DNA from: Rhynochetos jubatus
Lineage: Eukaryota; Chordata; Aves; Eurypygiformes; Rhynochetidae
Reading direction: 5' to 3'
Assembly (NCBI GenBank): GCA_027574665.1
Contig: CM050652.1
Coordinates: 34,305,631 to 34,369,630 of the forward strand
Length of the DNA: 64,000 nucleotides
The notes under the pieces were generated by a model. That model worked only from the letters and a program-made list of their open reading frames with translations. It had not been told where the DNA came from and made no database searches. How positions within the stretch are numbered: position 1 is the stretch's first letter; every line of letters begins with the position of its first letter. The translations under genes and the position numbers were made by a program. Shown here one piece after another: positions 1-11,584 of the stretch.

Positions 1-600
1 CCTCATAAAAGGTTCTATGCTTTTTACATAAAAATCAACATGTTTCATACAAACAACTGAAATCATTAATTAGTCTCAATCTTAATTAAATGATGATCCC
101 CATTTAACAGTGATTAAATTACAATAGCTAGATAAATTAAGACAACAACTTTTAGTTTAATTAAATTAGGTATGGTATTACTTCTTATTACCACTGTGAA
201 TGACTAACACAATGGAGCTATAAATTTCTTTCCTTTATCATTTATTAATTTCTTTGTGCACGTAAATGGACTTTATGATTAAAATAAAATTGTTAACAGG
301 CTTACATCACTTCATTTTTTAAAAAGTATTTTAATTTGAATTTCAAATTATTTTCATACCTGAAAAAATTAATACAAGAAAGCTACTTAACTTTTTCAAT
401 CTTAAATCCATAAGTCCTACATTTTTGTCAAGATACTCCTAACTAAGAGTATTGTGTACAATTTAGAAACTATAAATCTCTTTATTTTGGTCCAAAATTC
501 TGTTTCTTTCAATCCAAATTACACTGGTTCCATGAAAAAGTCCTTTAGTTTAAAATAAATTTCCCAGATAAGAGTTTCACTTTGGAAAATTTACTTTTTA
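1..600. other. Unique AT-rich non-coding DNA
   Basis: No open frame of useful length, no repeat family and no tandem structure can be seen here. The stretch is strongly AT-rich with many TTAATTA-like words, which are expected by composition alone. Nothing supports a gene. Confidence 0.6.
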
Positions 601-601
601 C

Positions 602-676
602 CTGTATTCCTGTTATCAGAAAGAACAGCAGAACTTTAAGAAAATTCTACTGTTCTTTCTGATAACAAGAATACAG
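602..676 (-). repeat. Near-perfect 75-nt inverted repeat (hairpin)
   Basis: Bases 602-637 pair with 641-676, giving 36 paired positions around a 3-nt turn. Only three positions are mismatched (610/668, 629/649, 634/644). All three are C opposite A on the plus strand, so in an RNA copied from the minus strand each becomes a G-U wobble and the stem is unbroken. Outside the arms (601/677) pairing stops at once. The size is like that of a microRNA precursor or of a very short palindromic transposon relic. The 3-nt turn is smaller than usual for a microRNA, although the top of the stem could open. I do not recognise the arm sequence as a named microRNA. The structure is seen directly; its function is not known. 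Confidence 0.85.
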
Positions 677-677
677 C

Positions 678-1290
678 ACTTTAATTCAAATTTACATGTA
701 ACTGAGATGTTTCTTCTCAGAGATTACAGCTGAACAAATAGCACACACTTGTTTGCACATGTTCATGAAATCAAAATATTACTTATAAAGGAGACAAATG
801 GGGAAATAGTTCATATATAAAAGAGAAATAAAAGAAACACAAAGAATTATGTTTATTATTTGTCATGTTTTTATACAAGGAAAATATATTTAGCAAAGCT
901 GAAACACAAAATTAAATTATTTTCTTTTAATCAGTAATAGAGTGCCTTTAAGAAAACATTTAAGGATTTTACTCTTACAAGTTAATTTGGAAATCAAGTT
1001 ATCGGATTTTTAAAAGGTAATCCACTTGGAATAAATATACAAAACAGCAACAGTTATACAGCCAAACAAGAAAGAGGCTTGTCCTCACTCAGAAGGTGAG
1101 CAGAGATCTCAGCCTGTGCTTTGTTTATTCCTTCAGTTGCCTTTTCCAGGTTGTGGTCATTGTCAGAACTACAACTCTGGACCAGATGGACCATTGGATT
1201 GAAATGGGGGTGGTATTATCATTTTCATAAGGTGTGGGTGTTTTATTTCATTTTCTCCTAAAGGTTCTTTCTATTGTTTCTAATTTTATT
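678..1290. other. Unique non-coding DNA
   Basis: AT-rich DNA without a recognisable repeat. The part at about 1070-1200 is somewhat richer in G+C and includes a donor-like AAG/GTGAGC at about 1095-1103, but no convincing exon could be built around it. Confidence 0.5.
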
Positions 1291-1293
1291 CAG

Positions 1294-1379
1294 ATCCCTT
1301 TCAGATAACACCATTTCTTTGGGAAGCTTCACAGACACTAGATGAACAATATATAATGCTAGAAGAACATGACTGGAAG
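1294..1379 (+). other. Exon-like segment, unproven
   Basis: An 86-nt segment is bounded by a good acceptor (a pyrimidine-rich tract from about 1268 ending in TTATTCAG at 1293, with a possible branch site TTCTAAT just upstream) and a good donor (AAG/GTATGT, GT at 1380-1381). One frame is open throughout: two bases, then 28 codons beginning PFQITPFLWEAS and ending LEEHDWK, finishing at a codon boundary. The other two frames have stops. I do not recognise the peptide. Open frames of this length between splice-like signals also arise by chance in 64 kb, so this is a candidate only. Confidence 0.2.
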
Positions 1380-1381
1380 GT

Positions 1382-2160
1382 ATGTTTAACTAGAGGACAC
1401 ATTTAGGCTAGCGCTTAAATCTAAGATTTAGATTTAGTATCTTCAAAAGATCTTTCAACTTTCACCATTTATTGTGCTTTGGTTCATGCAGGGGGCAGGT
1501 GAATAGAATTATTTTGGATGAAACTAAACTAGGAGATGAGTTCAAGAAGATTGCCACTAATGGACATTCTTCCAGAATGAGGCTAGAGTCAGTCCAGGTT
1601 AGAGCCACACCAATACACCAGTAGACCAGATTCTGGATCTCCAACACAAACTATTTTGCTTTACAAATTGGCTATGATGACACCATAAAATTTGGTAATG
1701 TAGACATGGTCATAAAAATTCCTCTTTTTGCACATCTCTCAAAGACTGGGTATAAAAATAAGGCAGTGCCCGTGTGCATATTCAAAGATTTCTAATATAG
1801 GCTGTTCGGAGCATTTCACCTAAAGTCCAAATGTTTAGTTATATTTTCTCAGTATAGCAAAGCCTGATGCTTGAAGACATTTCACATGTAAGTAAAGCAT
1901 GATGGAGTCTTTTCTGGCAACAATAGGAATAGTAAAAATTCAGTTTTTCAATAAACTGAGTGGAGAAACAAAGTACTGAAATAAATTAGTGAAATTTTGG
2001 CAAAATGGTCTAAACTATTTTTACAAGGAAAATTTTTTTGCTACACAGACTGTAATACTGCCAAGTCCAAGCTGAGCAATTGTCAACAACTGAAGAATAA
2101 TCTATAAGTATATGTTTATAAAATTCAATAAATAGATCACTTTGCTTACAAAGTGAACTT
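1382..2160. other. Unique non-coding DNA
   Basis: No repeat or credible gene seen. A 61-codon minus-strand frame at 1462-1647 has no supporting feature. A CTCF-core-like word lies at 1485-1498 (AGGGGGCAG core, weak upstream half). Confidence 0.5.
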
Positions 2161-2161
2161 C

Positions 2162-2221
2162 ATTAAAAAAATAACAACATCCAACCAACAAAACCACTCA
2201 CCCTCCACCCAAAAACCCACT
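2162..2221. repeat. A/C-rich low-complexity tract
   Basis: The stretch is made almost entirely of A and C with CCAACC and AAACCC words. It is simple low-complexity DNA with no coding meaning. Confidence 0.7.
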
Positions 2222-2340
2222 TCCGTGGGAGTTTTCCGCTTATATAGGAGCTCCACAATAAACCTAGCTTCATTTCTTACAGTTAATTAATTTTATATTC
2301 CAAAGTTAGCACCAAGCATTTATTTGCTGCTGAAAATAGA

Positions 2341-2411
2341 TTAAAAAAAAAAAAAAACAACCACACACACAGCAAAAAACAAAGAAACAAACAAAAAAAC
2401 CCCAAAACATA
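2341..2411. repeat. Poly-A and A/C-rich simple repeat
   Basis: A run of 14 A is followed by CACACACA and then AAAC/AAAAAC words. It may be the decayed tail of a retroposed sequence, but no element body is recognisable beside it. Confidence 0.8.
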
Positions 2412-5011
2412 ACAACGAATAAAACCTTCTGATACTGTATAGATCTTTCTTTGGAAAAGGCCAAAAAGCAGTCGGTATTAGGTCCAGCCTTGGTCTCTAC
2501 CTCTTAACCTGAATTGCTCTCCACATTTTTTGCAGTAACTGTAACTATTTATGTAACTGGTTTTACTTTCTATTTATTGAGTCATTTTGTATGACATAAG
2601 TTATAATATTATTCCCACTTGTTTTACTACATAGAACTTCCACTCTTGCAATTTTTATTCTATAATCTACTTGACTAAATTTGATTTTGAAACTGCAGTT
2701 GAAAATGGGTAAACAAGAATGATTAGCAATTTGGGTGAAATTTGAATTTGATACAGTGTGGTTGCATTAGATACAGCCATAGATGGTCAACTTCCCACGA
2801 GTTTTGTGAAAACAGATGGCCAGGAAGAAAAGGCATTTATTTCTTCATGGAGAGGAAAGGGATTGTGGTTCATTCCTTCTTATCCTGCAAAGATCTGTCT
2901 GGGAATTGAAACCTGTAAGGGCTCTACTTGAGATCTTTTACAGATCTGTTGTTGTTAGATACAAAAGCTAATCAATCATGGGAATGAAATTATTGGGATA
3001 CTGTGCTTCATTAATTTTGATGCCCATGGGTTTATCTATCTGTTATTCTATGAGAAACTTGTTCCAATTAATTCACTAAGTACTAACACACACTTTAGTG
3101 TTTTATGCAGCTAAGCTTAGAGGACTTATCACTTTTATGTGATGGTACTTTTGTTAGAACTTATAGACAAGATTTTATTAGTTTAGGTTGTATTATTTTC
3201 TCAGAATTTGGTAGTTTGATGGCCAAGCTCTAAGAAAATTAATATAACACATGATAAAATTGATTCCAAAGTTAAAAAAATGTATCATGATCCTAGAAAG
3301 AAGCTCCCTTTATCACAGAAATACTGTCTTTCAACTGTAAAGCCACTTGGTGTTATTAATATGCAACTATTGTTTCAACAGATACAAAACCTGAATTAAC
3401 TACCACTTAAATATTTGATCTTATTTACCTGTATTACTTTAAATATGGAGTGGAAGCTTTCCCTTTAGGTGTAATCCATCTGTTGAGATGCTGTTCTTGG
3501 TTTGTTTGTTGTTTTTTAATTACTTCAGTGTTTGTTTATAAAACAACAAGGGAAAATGTTTCAGTAAACCTGAAAAAATAATTATGTTAATCTAGGCATG
3601 CATTTTTACACCTAACAGCATAAATGTTCTTCAAGCATTTTTTAAGTTGTGAGAGAGATCAGTATTAATATCCTCCTCAGTACAACTGAATCCTGATAAA
3701 AAAAGGGCAAGTGTGTGTGCATTAAATCAATGGCTATACAAAGAAAAGCTTCAGAAATGTAACTTAATTGATGTCTTAAAGTTCTGAAACATCTGGAAGT
3801 CTTATTATCTACTATTGTTCATTAAAAATCCTAGAGGGTTTATCTAGCTGTGGAGAAAACAACTATTCCTTGCTTCCTAGTCACAGACATAAAAAAAGTT
3901 TGAAGATAGACAGAGATTTTGAATAATTATCTCCTTTTTGAAAGTCAAAGGATTCCTCTAATATCTAGGATAGATTGTGACACAACAGGTCAAGCAGGTT
4001 CTCAAATTAGAAACTAAGAAAAGCACCGCTGTTCCCATTGAAGTGAGATATATTGGTGTGAGAATCCACAGCCTATGTGGGCAGCAACCTTCTAAATTAG
4101 CCACATATTACTGTGCCTAATGGGCCTACTGCTTCAAATAATGCCAGCCACTTTACCCCATGGGACTAACAAAAGCAAAAAAGAGAAAGAGAAATGTTAT
4201 TTCTTCCATTTGCTGAGCAAATGCCAAATTGGTTAAAAGCGCTTATAAGAAATGTGAATTCTTTATATCCACAAAATCAGCAGTTTAAGCTATAGCATTG
4301 AACAGAACACGTCCAGACCCTCCAATTTCATCTTCATCACACAGCCCAATAAAGTACTTCTATTATTTGAAAGAAGACACTTTTTACTCCAAACAATACA
4401 AAACAAAGTAAGTTAGTCTATAGTTTTTTGTATGATCAGGAGAAGTTTGGGAGGATTATTTCCATGTGATGCTACAAGACAATGGACTGGGATGATAGAT
4501 ACAAGCTTTTCTAAAGGCAAAAGAGCACAGAGAATTAATGTCACTTACTGCCTACTTTCCTATATCTTTCCTTTATATAAGAAAACATTACCATTAGCCT
4601 TGTGGAAGCACAAATTATATGAAGCAGCAAAGTTGCTTCAATAGGCCAGTGGTTGGTATTGTGCAGCAGGCACTGTTTCTGTCAAAAATTATAATATTGC
4701 AATACTGAATTATATTCTTACTTTGAAAATGATGGTGAATATATCACCTTAGAGTAATATACAGTGAGAAAGGAAAGCTGTAAGGCAATAATAACATAAA
4801 TACATAGGTTGAGTGCATATATATAAAACCAACATATATTTCATTCAACATTTGTCCATTGGGTAGCACATGTTTCCTAATATAATCCTTTTTCACAGCA
4901 ACTTTGTATGATGTCTTGTGTGTCTATTAAGGATCAGGATAGCTGGGTATATTTATAAAAGAATAACATTTTAACCAGATGTTGAGAGGTCTGTGTGTCC
5001 CTCTGAAATAT
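2412..5011. other. Unique AT-rich non-coding DNA
   Basis: No repeat family, RNA gene or convincing exon is visible in these 2.6 kb. The one longer plus-strand frame (4432-4644, 70 codons) has no recognisable motif. Confidence 0.5.
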
Positions 5012-5075
5012 TAAAAACAAACAAACAAACAAACCCCAAAAAACTCTCATCCTCCAAACAAACAACCAACCAACA
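5012..5075. repeat. (AAAC)n / (AACC)n microsatellite
   Basis: Four or more AAAC units at about 5016-5034 pass into CCCCAAAAAA, then CAAACAAACAACCAACCAAC at about 5056-5075. This is an imperfect simple repeat. Confidence 0.85.
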
Positions 5076-5815
5076 CTATTGTGTGTATGAAATTTTAACC
5101 AAAGAAAAAGCAGCTAAGGAATTAAGACCTTAACAGTTCTTAAACTGGTTAATACAATCATTTTAAAAAATACTACTGCTAGGATCAAAACAAAATCCCT
5201 GGAGTTTATGTAGGTTTAATTTCGGTTCCAGATTATGAATCCTGATTTGACTAGAAAAACTTTATGTAAAGTAGCTTGAAAATGATATGTCATTATCTAT
5301 GTCATATGATACAGGGCAAGCAGCTCAAAGAAATGATAACAAAAATCTGAAACAGTCATATTTCTTGAGCTATCAATTGCTTTCTCAGAAGATTACATTT
5401 ATTGTGTTTCCTTTAATTTCTATCCTTACTACAATCCTTACCAAACTCTGATTCCTAAGAGGAAAAAACACATGAAATTTGGAATTATTCCTCCTTTGCC
5501 CCTTAAAATAATTCTGAATTGTCTACAAGACCTCATTACAGATGACTTCCAGCTCCAGTGATAAACCTTCCGACATATAATCATACAAAATTATTGTTTT
5601 CTGTTTGAATGTCCCTCTGCAGCATTAGCAATGCTGTGAAGGCACCACAAAATAAAATTAAAAAAAAAGCATAAAAACCAAAGCATACTCAGTTTTTTTA
5701 TCCTTGATATAATTACATTAAAAGAATATCTTTCAACAAAACTATTCAAGAGGTGTAAAGTTGTAAGATGTTATGACTTAAAAAGTAGTTAAAATTGTCA
5801 TAATTTTATCAACAG
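5076..5815. other. Unique non-coding DNA
   Basis: AT-rich sequence without recognisable features. Confidence 0.5.
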
Positions 5816-5818
5816 ATA

Positions 5819-5891
5819 AATGGAAGGCATGCCAGCTTCTGAAAATAAACTTCATCCTCAATATATTACCTGGCAGGAGGCAAGTTCAGCA
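5819..5891 (+). other. Exon-like segment, weak
   Basis: An acceptor-like TTTTATCAACAG ends just before this segment and a strong donor-like CAG/GTAAGC follows it. Two frames stay open. One begins with its own ATG at 5820 (MEGMPASENKLHPQ...) and is closed just upstream by a TAA. The peptide is not recognised, and the acceptor has only a short pyrimidine tract, so chance is the more likely explanation. Confidence 0.12.
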
Positions 5892-5892
5892 G

Positions 5893-8450
5893 GTAAGCAG
5901 CAAAATAAATATGGAAGTTTAGTACTGTAAATATAGATTACACAGCTGTTGCCTGAAGGCATATCACCTTATGCTATGATCCTCTTCCATTATGCAAAAT
6001 AAACAAGGCTGTATGTAGATAATTCCATGCTGCAAAGGACCTTTCCTGAAAGTGCTACTGTTGACTTAGATGGCAGTGTCCTCGTCTGTAAGCCAGAATT
6101 AAATCATCGTGTCCACATGGTTTTAAAGTACTTTGTATTTATAAGATGTGTAATCTAGTGTATAGAATTTTGTTATTCTTATGGGTAAGATAGGATTAGA
6201 GTGCTCCCAAGTAGAAAAACAATATTCCAATTGATCATAGCCTATCCTTTCACTGGTCTCTGTAAGTTCACCTTGTCCCCGTTATCTTACTTCATTCACA
6301 AACTCTGCAGACCAAATTCCGGCTGAGCTCCCTGCTGGAGTTACTAAGCCAGACTTTGCATGCAAATTCCTAAACTACTGACACAGTTCTTTTCTAATGT
6401 GGTCCACTCCTGCTAAAGAAAGTAGCCTTGCTGCCATGTGAGTTACCAGCTCAGTAAGACTGGCAACAAAAATCTTGTGAGTAGCTACAGGGTTTTACTG
6501 ATACCAAGTCTTCACATGCCCAGTACAGCTTTAACAATCCTTCCTTCCCCTCCTACCTCCAGCCTGACAGCATCCTTTGTAGCCCAACACCCACTCAGAA
6601 ACAGTGCAACATGTGTGGCTAAGAGACACTCAGGAGCACCTCTGTATGCAAAGGGGGTTACCAGAACCGTTGGAGATAAAGGACTTTACATCATACACCT
6701 AAGACCATAATGAAACAGTTTGAATCTTTGCTGTACTTCTTTGCAATAGTGTCTACTTTAGCAAGCTATATCGTTTCTGCTACTGTTAACCATCCCTTGA
6801 TAATCCACACTGTTCTCCAGTTGTGCCTCCACTCCAGGATACCTGAATGCCATCTGTGCACTGGCTTTAGGATAGGTGGCATGATGCAGTAACCTGCTGT
6901 GTCTAGACAGTGTCTTGGACACCACCAAAGAAATGTGTAGATATCACGTTTTCTATTTTAAAGCTATGCTTTGGCCATCAGGAGTTAAGATACTGATTAC
7001 AGACCACTCCTCATGTGGGAGAAAATAACTTTTAGAGGAAGTGTTCCTGAGATGAAGGAAAGACATTTTCTGGACAAAAGTCTGTTTTCAAGAATTTCTT
7101 TCGCTGCTTCACACGTCACACATTCATGTCCCTTGAGCCCACCCTCTTCTCCATTATCTAGTTCAGTCAGTCTACTCCAGCCTTACAGCTGTCTCCATCT
7201 TCATCGCATTCATATTTCCAAAGCTGGAAATTATAGCTACCTCACAACTGCAATTCCCTGGTGGTTCTCTGCCCTTGCCACTCTGCTCAATTATCACATA
7301 GAAAATTGACATTGTTCAAAAATGTAACCCTGATAAATTTCCTGGTCTTTTCCAAAATTATAAATAGTTGTTGTAACTGACACTTTCTTTAGTAAATAGC
7401 TTTTTGCCCTTTTCTTGAAAGTACAGTTCATGGAGCCAATGCAAACTAATTCAAGCAGAACAAGGATGCTTACTTCATATCTTAGCAACAAAACATATAA
7501 TAAATGGACTTTCTTAGAGTGTACTTAAAAATCTTTTTTTTTTTTTTGCCTTATTTGTTAACAGAAAACAAGAGACCCATTTGTTTCTAAAGACTGATGA
7601 AGTAATTCTCAAAATCCAGCAATATTATTTTATGGACCTGTAAATTCAACACTAAATTCTATTGAATTATCTTAATGATAATAGTATTTATACAGAAAAC
7701 ATCCAAGACAGAAGCTAATGTGAATACAGAAGTTATGCTGAATAGATAGGCTCAAAAAGATTCGGGTCTATTTGGCTGTGTATATATATGTATGTGTTTT
7801 CATGATAAAAAGTGTGTCTAATTCCTAGGTAGAAAAGATGCACAGAGGGCCAGGGCTATTTTTATAAATATTGAAGACCAGAATTACTATTATATGGAGG
7901 AAGAGTTTCAGAGTTGCTCAAGGTAATAAACATTCAGATCATCTTTTTTCATAAATTAGTTCTCAAACTCAGCAATTTTTTAGATGGAAAGATGGGACTA
8001 TTACACGGAAAATGTCAATTACTATCCAGGGAAGGTGATAAATTACTTTGAAATGGGAAATAGATCAAATTGCCATTAAGAAAATGTAGCCAGACTGGTA
8101 AGCTAAACAAGAAAATGATAGGCAAACACTGCTCTCAGGAGGACACTCACCATACTCATGTTACCTGGTAGGTGATAGCTGAAAAGCTCCCTAGGATATA
8201 GTGACAACATGAACTCGATCTCCTCTAACACTGATGGGGATGGAGATGCTTAACACACCAGTATAAATGTAAATTTTAGGGTCTAAGGGTTAAACACAAT
8301 CTCAGCCATGCTGACCAGGAGGACTCTCAGACATTTTTACCACCATCTTCCCAAATCAAACCTATAATGCTGTACATGTGGGCTTAGTGCTTCATTTTTT
8401 CACTTTAGAACTTTCTCCTTTCTGTTCTTCTTTACTTTGTAAAAAGGTGG
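5893..8450. other. Unique non-coding DNA with short open frames
   Basis: Several 60-98-codon frames lie at 6438-7309 on the plus strand and at 7294-7491 on the minus strand. This part is slightly richer in G+C than its surroundings, which by itself lengthens open frames. None shows a protein motif, signal peptide or splice context that persuades. A poly-T run lies at 7534-7547 and a TATATATGTATGTG tract at 7778-7800. Confidence 0.45.
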
Positions 8451-8456
8451 GTGTTT

Positions 8457-8556
8457 ATGTTTTGGGGGGTTTGTTTGGTTTTGGTTTGGTTTTGGTTTGA
8501 GGTTTGTCTTGTTGGTTGGTTTTGGTTTTGGGGTTTTTTTGTTTGGTTTTGGGGTG
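8457..8556 (+). repeat. T/G-rich (TTTGG)n low-complexity tract
   Basis: About 100 bases of TTTGG/TTTTGG units contain G runs (GGGGGG near 8462 and GGGG further on) and almost no A or C on the plus strand. The 76-codon frame across it (W/F/G/V-rich) is an artefact of the repeat. Confidence 0.85.
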
Positions 8557-9439
8557 TTTTTAGGAAGCAGAACTGGAGTGTTTCTGTGGCAATAACACCC
8601 ACAGCAACCTACGCAGCCACAATGTCAGTCTATCTTAACTGGCTTTTTTACATATTCATATTAACTATCAATCATCTTTAATTATAGTTAATATCCTAAA
8701 ACATCAAATAGGTGTTTCTTTTCTTATAAAACTCTGCTTTGAATAACAAAAAATGGGGAAAGGTAATGCTGTGAAAGACTTAACACTCCATATGTTTTAT
8801 TATCTTAATTATTATCATTAATAGACAGTTAAGAAAATAATGTATTTTGGCACTAATAGCATCACAGCTGTTTGCTTTGGCCACTGCTTAAAAATACAAA
8901 GCACATTTAACTGTTAATTGTACAAAGCAGCTGGTCTGGTTAATACCTTTGCATATGTAAGCTTGTTTATTCCATCAAAACTAGTTCTGTATCATACTTA
9001 TTATATGATATACAATGTATTATTTAAATTAGCATTGATGTTATTCTCTGAGCTTCAGAGAAAATTATCAAGTATTTATGAGTGAAAATCAGCCTGTTCT
9101 CAATAAGTATTTTGAGTATGTTGCTAAAAGGAATTGAAACATTGATAACCAACTTTATATCTGATATCTTGATATCTCTCTGTACATTTCATGTGTAAAA
9201 TGTTCTAAACTCTTCATTATAAATGGAGTGACTCACAATTAGAAACTTTATTTCAAAATAAAAATACATGCTTATTGTATATTAATGTGTTAATATCCAT
9301 ATGGATGTTACTAGATTCAGATCATAGAAACCAGTATTTTCCAAACATTGGGAATTACCTAAAGGAGTTTGTAATTTTTTTCCGCATAGGTTTTATGTAT
9401 GTGGGTGTTACATGTTTTAAATGGCAAGTCATTTAAACG
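8557..9439. other. Unique AT-rich non-coding DNA
   Basis: No recognisable repeat or gene. It is strongly AT-rich, with TATA and ATTA words throughout. Confidence 0.5.
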
Positions 9440-9712
9440 GTGCCTTTTCATGGCACCTACAAACAGACATACCGGTGCTGTCCTAAGCTAAAGCTGCTGT
9501 GCAGTCTCTCTGAACCAACCTTCTCAGTGGGTTGTATTAATGAAGAACATTTTCCCATGTACATTATTTTACACTCTCCCAGTGATCTCCCCACTAAAAA
9601 GAGAGACTACCAGCAGAGCTGTATGGACTGTGGAAGAGTAGAACATTACTCAAGTCACTGCAAAGCAAAATCCTGTTCTGTAAATTTCGAAGTAAAAATT
9701 ACTCAGAAATAA
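9440..9712 (+). other. 90-codon open frame with a zinc-knuckle-like motif
   Basis: The frame runs from an ATG at 9440 to a stop at 9710-9712. Residues 61-74 read CMDCGRVEHYSSHC, which fits the CX2CX4HX4C zinc-knuckle spacing exactly and has the common glycine after the second cysteine; basic residues flank it (KKRDYQQ before, KAK after). Zinc knuckles occur in retroelement Gag proteins and in cellular nucleic-acid-binding proteins. Only one knuckle is present, the rest of the frame matches nothing I know, and there is no neighbouring retroelement. It may be a relic of a retroposed gene or simply a coincidence. Confidence 0.15.
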
Positions 9713-9916
9713 GCAAAGGAGGGTGTTGATCACATTTTAGGTCAGTGTCCTGGCCACCACGCAGTGAGTACATGAAAGAGTTTATCTTTCTCATTCTTCT
9801 TTCTCTGCATATTCCCTGTGAAAGCTTTAGACACACATAATTAAGGGAAATAAGCTGTCTTGTTCATTAAACAGGTTTTAAAATCATGTATGCATTAGGT
9901 TTTCATTAAAAATATT

Positions 9917-9976
9917 TCTGGGGGTTGTTTGGTGTTTTTTGTTGTTGTTGTCGTTGTTGTTTGTTTGTTTGTTTTT
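9917..9976 (+). repeat. (TTG)n / (TTTG)n microsatellite
   Basis: A run of TTG units at about 9940-9960, interrupted once by TCG, passes into TTTG units up to a TTTTTT run at 9972-9977. Confidence 0.85.
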
Positions 9977-9977
9977 T

Positions 9978-11557
9978 AATTGTGGTGTGCAGTATATTAA
10001 GGCTGTTAGGAGGTTTATTATTCCACCATAACATTTCATAGTATAACAAATTAAATGCATCCTTCAAAGTTTGCTTAGTTTTTTGTCATGAACCGTATAA
10101 CTCTTGCAATTATGCTGAATGAATTCTTAGTGATTGGATTCTTAAAATAATAGAGAAAAAAATAATTTTAAGTTTTAAACCTTAGTTATTCATTATGAAT
10201 CAATTCCAATAATACTGGCAATGTATTCAGCAGATATCCCTGTAGAGGACATATGCAATGAAGCTGTGATAGGTTCCAGTAATCTGATCATGATGTAATT
10301 TAATGACATTTTCTTTAACTTGGTTCCGATGAAAAAAAAAATAAAAAAGAAACCAAGATATATTAGTAAATTTGTTTTGCAAATGATGCTTTGAATGTAT
10401 TTCTCAACTCTGCAAGAACTTCAGAGTAGCCCACATTTAATATACACTAAGACTCCTTAAGAGACTTTTACCGGTTTATTGCAATTACACCTACCAGTTC
10501 TCAAAATCAATGTCAAAACAGGGACAGAAATTTTAGATTAATTTAGCTGCCAGCCTCACTATTTCCATGCAGAAGATTAACTCACTTTAGAGGAGTAAGT
10601 TTAAGAACTTCATGGGTAAATAAACAGCCATGAACAAGCAGCTCTCTGATATCAAAGATTAGCACAATGCTTCCTTGGAAAGATAGACAAGTTCTTATCC
10701 AAGAACTGCGTAGTCAAAACCAACTTTTATTGTTTAAATAACTGTTTGCAGTCCCAGACTACACTGGCAGTGTTTCTAACGTGTATGTAAATAATGAAGG
10801 TGACTCGAGTGTTAAAGGATAATTACATGGTGATTTGATTTACGAGACCTTTATCTTGGTGTGCTCAGAATGTCATTGTTGTTGCATGTGGGTAGTAATA
10901 TTATTTATCTGAAAACCTGGAAAGGATTAAAGGTCAGTTTTAGGAATCGGTAATTAAAAACATTCCAGAGGACCACACCTTAGATGCATCCTGTATGTAT
11001 GTGCTAATGTTTCATATTGATTATGTGACTATTGGATAACCCAAGTTCAGCAGACTATATATGACCTACAAATGTTCCAAAGCAGCAATTACGGAAATAC
11101 AAATTATCAAAAAGAGTGCACTGAGGTTGAAGAAGGATTTCTGGGAAGGTGGTAATTCTCTTTGCTCTTCCTGACAGTATATCCATATAAAGAAAGAATG
11201 GTAACACTTTCACAACAGAAGTCAAAACAATTGCTCTAAAATTAATCAAAAACATTTCATTTTCTTCATTGAGCGATTCATTGTTTAAAAGAATAAGTCT
11301 TTGACACAAGGCAAAATGTAGATAGCTTCCTTTTTAGAGGAAAACATTATGTACATGAATTCACTTATCACAAGATTACAGTAATTCAGAGGGTTCGAAT
11401 TAATGATCAGCTGATTAACACATATAGAAACCAGTACAAGAAGACTGTGCTAAACAGCATTATTTACAGCAGCAGTAGGCTGGTTTTCTCTGTGAAACTG
11501 AAAAACTTCAGCAATTCCTGTATTAAATCAGATTTTTCACTTACATTGAATGGAGAC
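9978..11557. other. Unique AT-rich non-coding DNA
   Basis: No repeat or gene is recognisable. The 84-codon minus-strand frame at 11055-11309 has no motif. Confidence 0.5.
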
Positions 11558-11584
11558 AATAAATAAATAAATAAACAAATAAAT
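11558..11584. repeat. (AAAT)n microsatellite
   Basis: Six or seven AAAT units with one AAAC variant. Confidence 0.85.
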
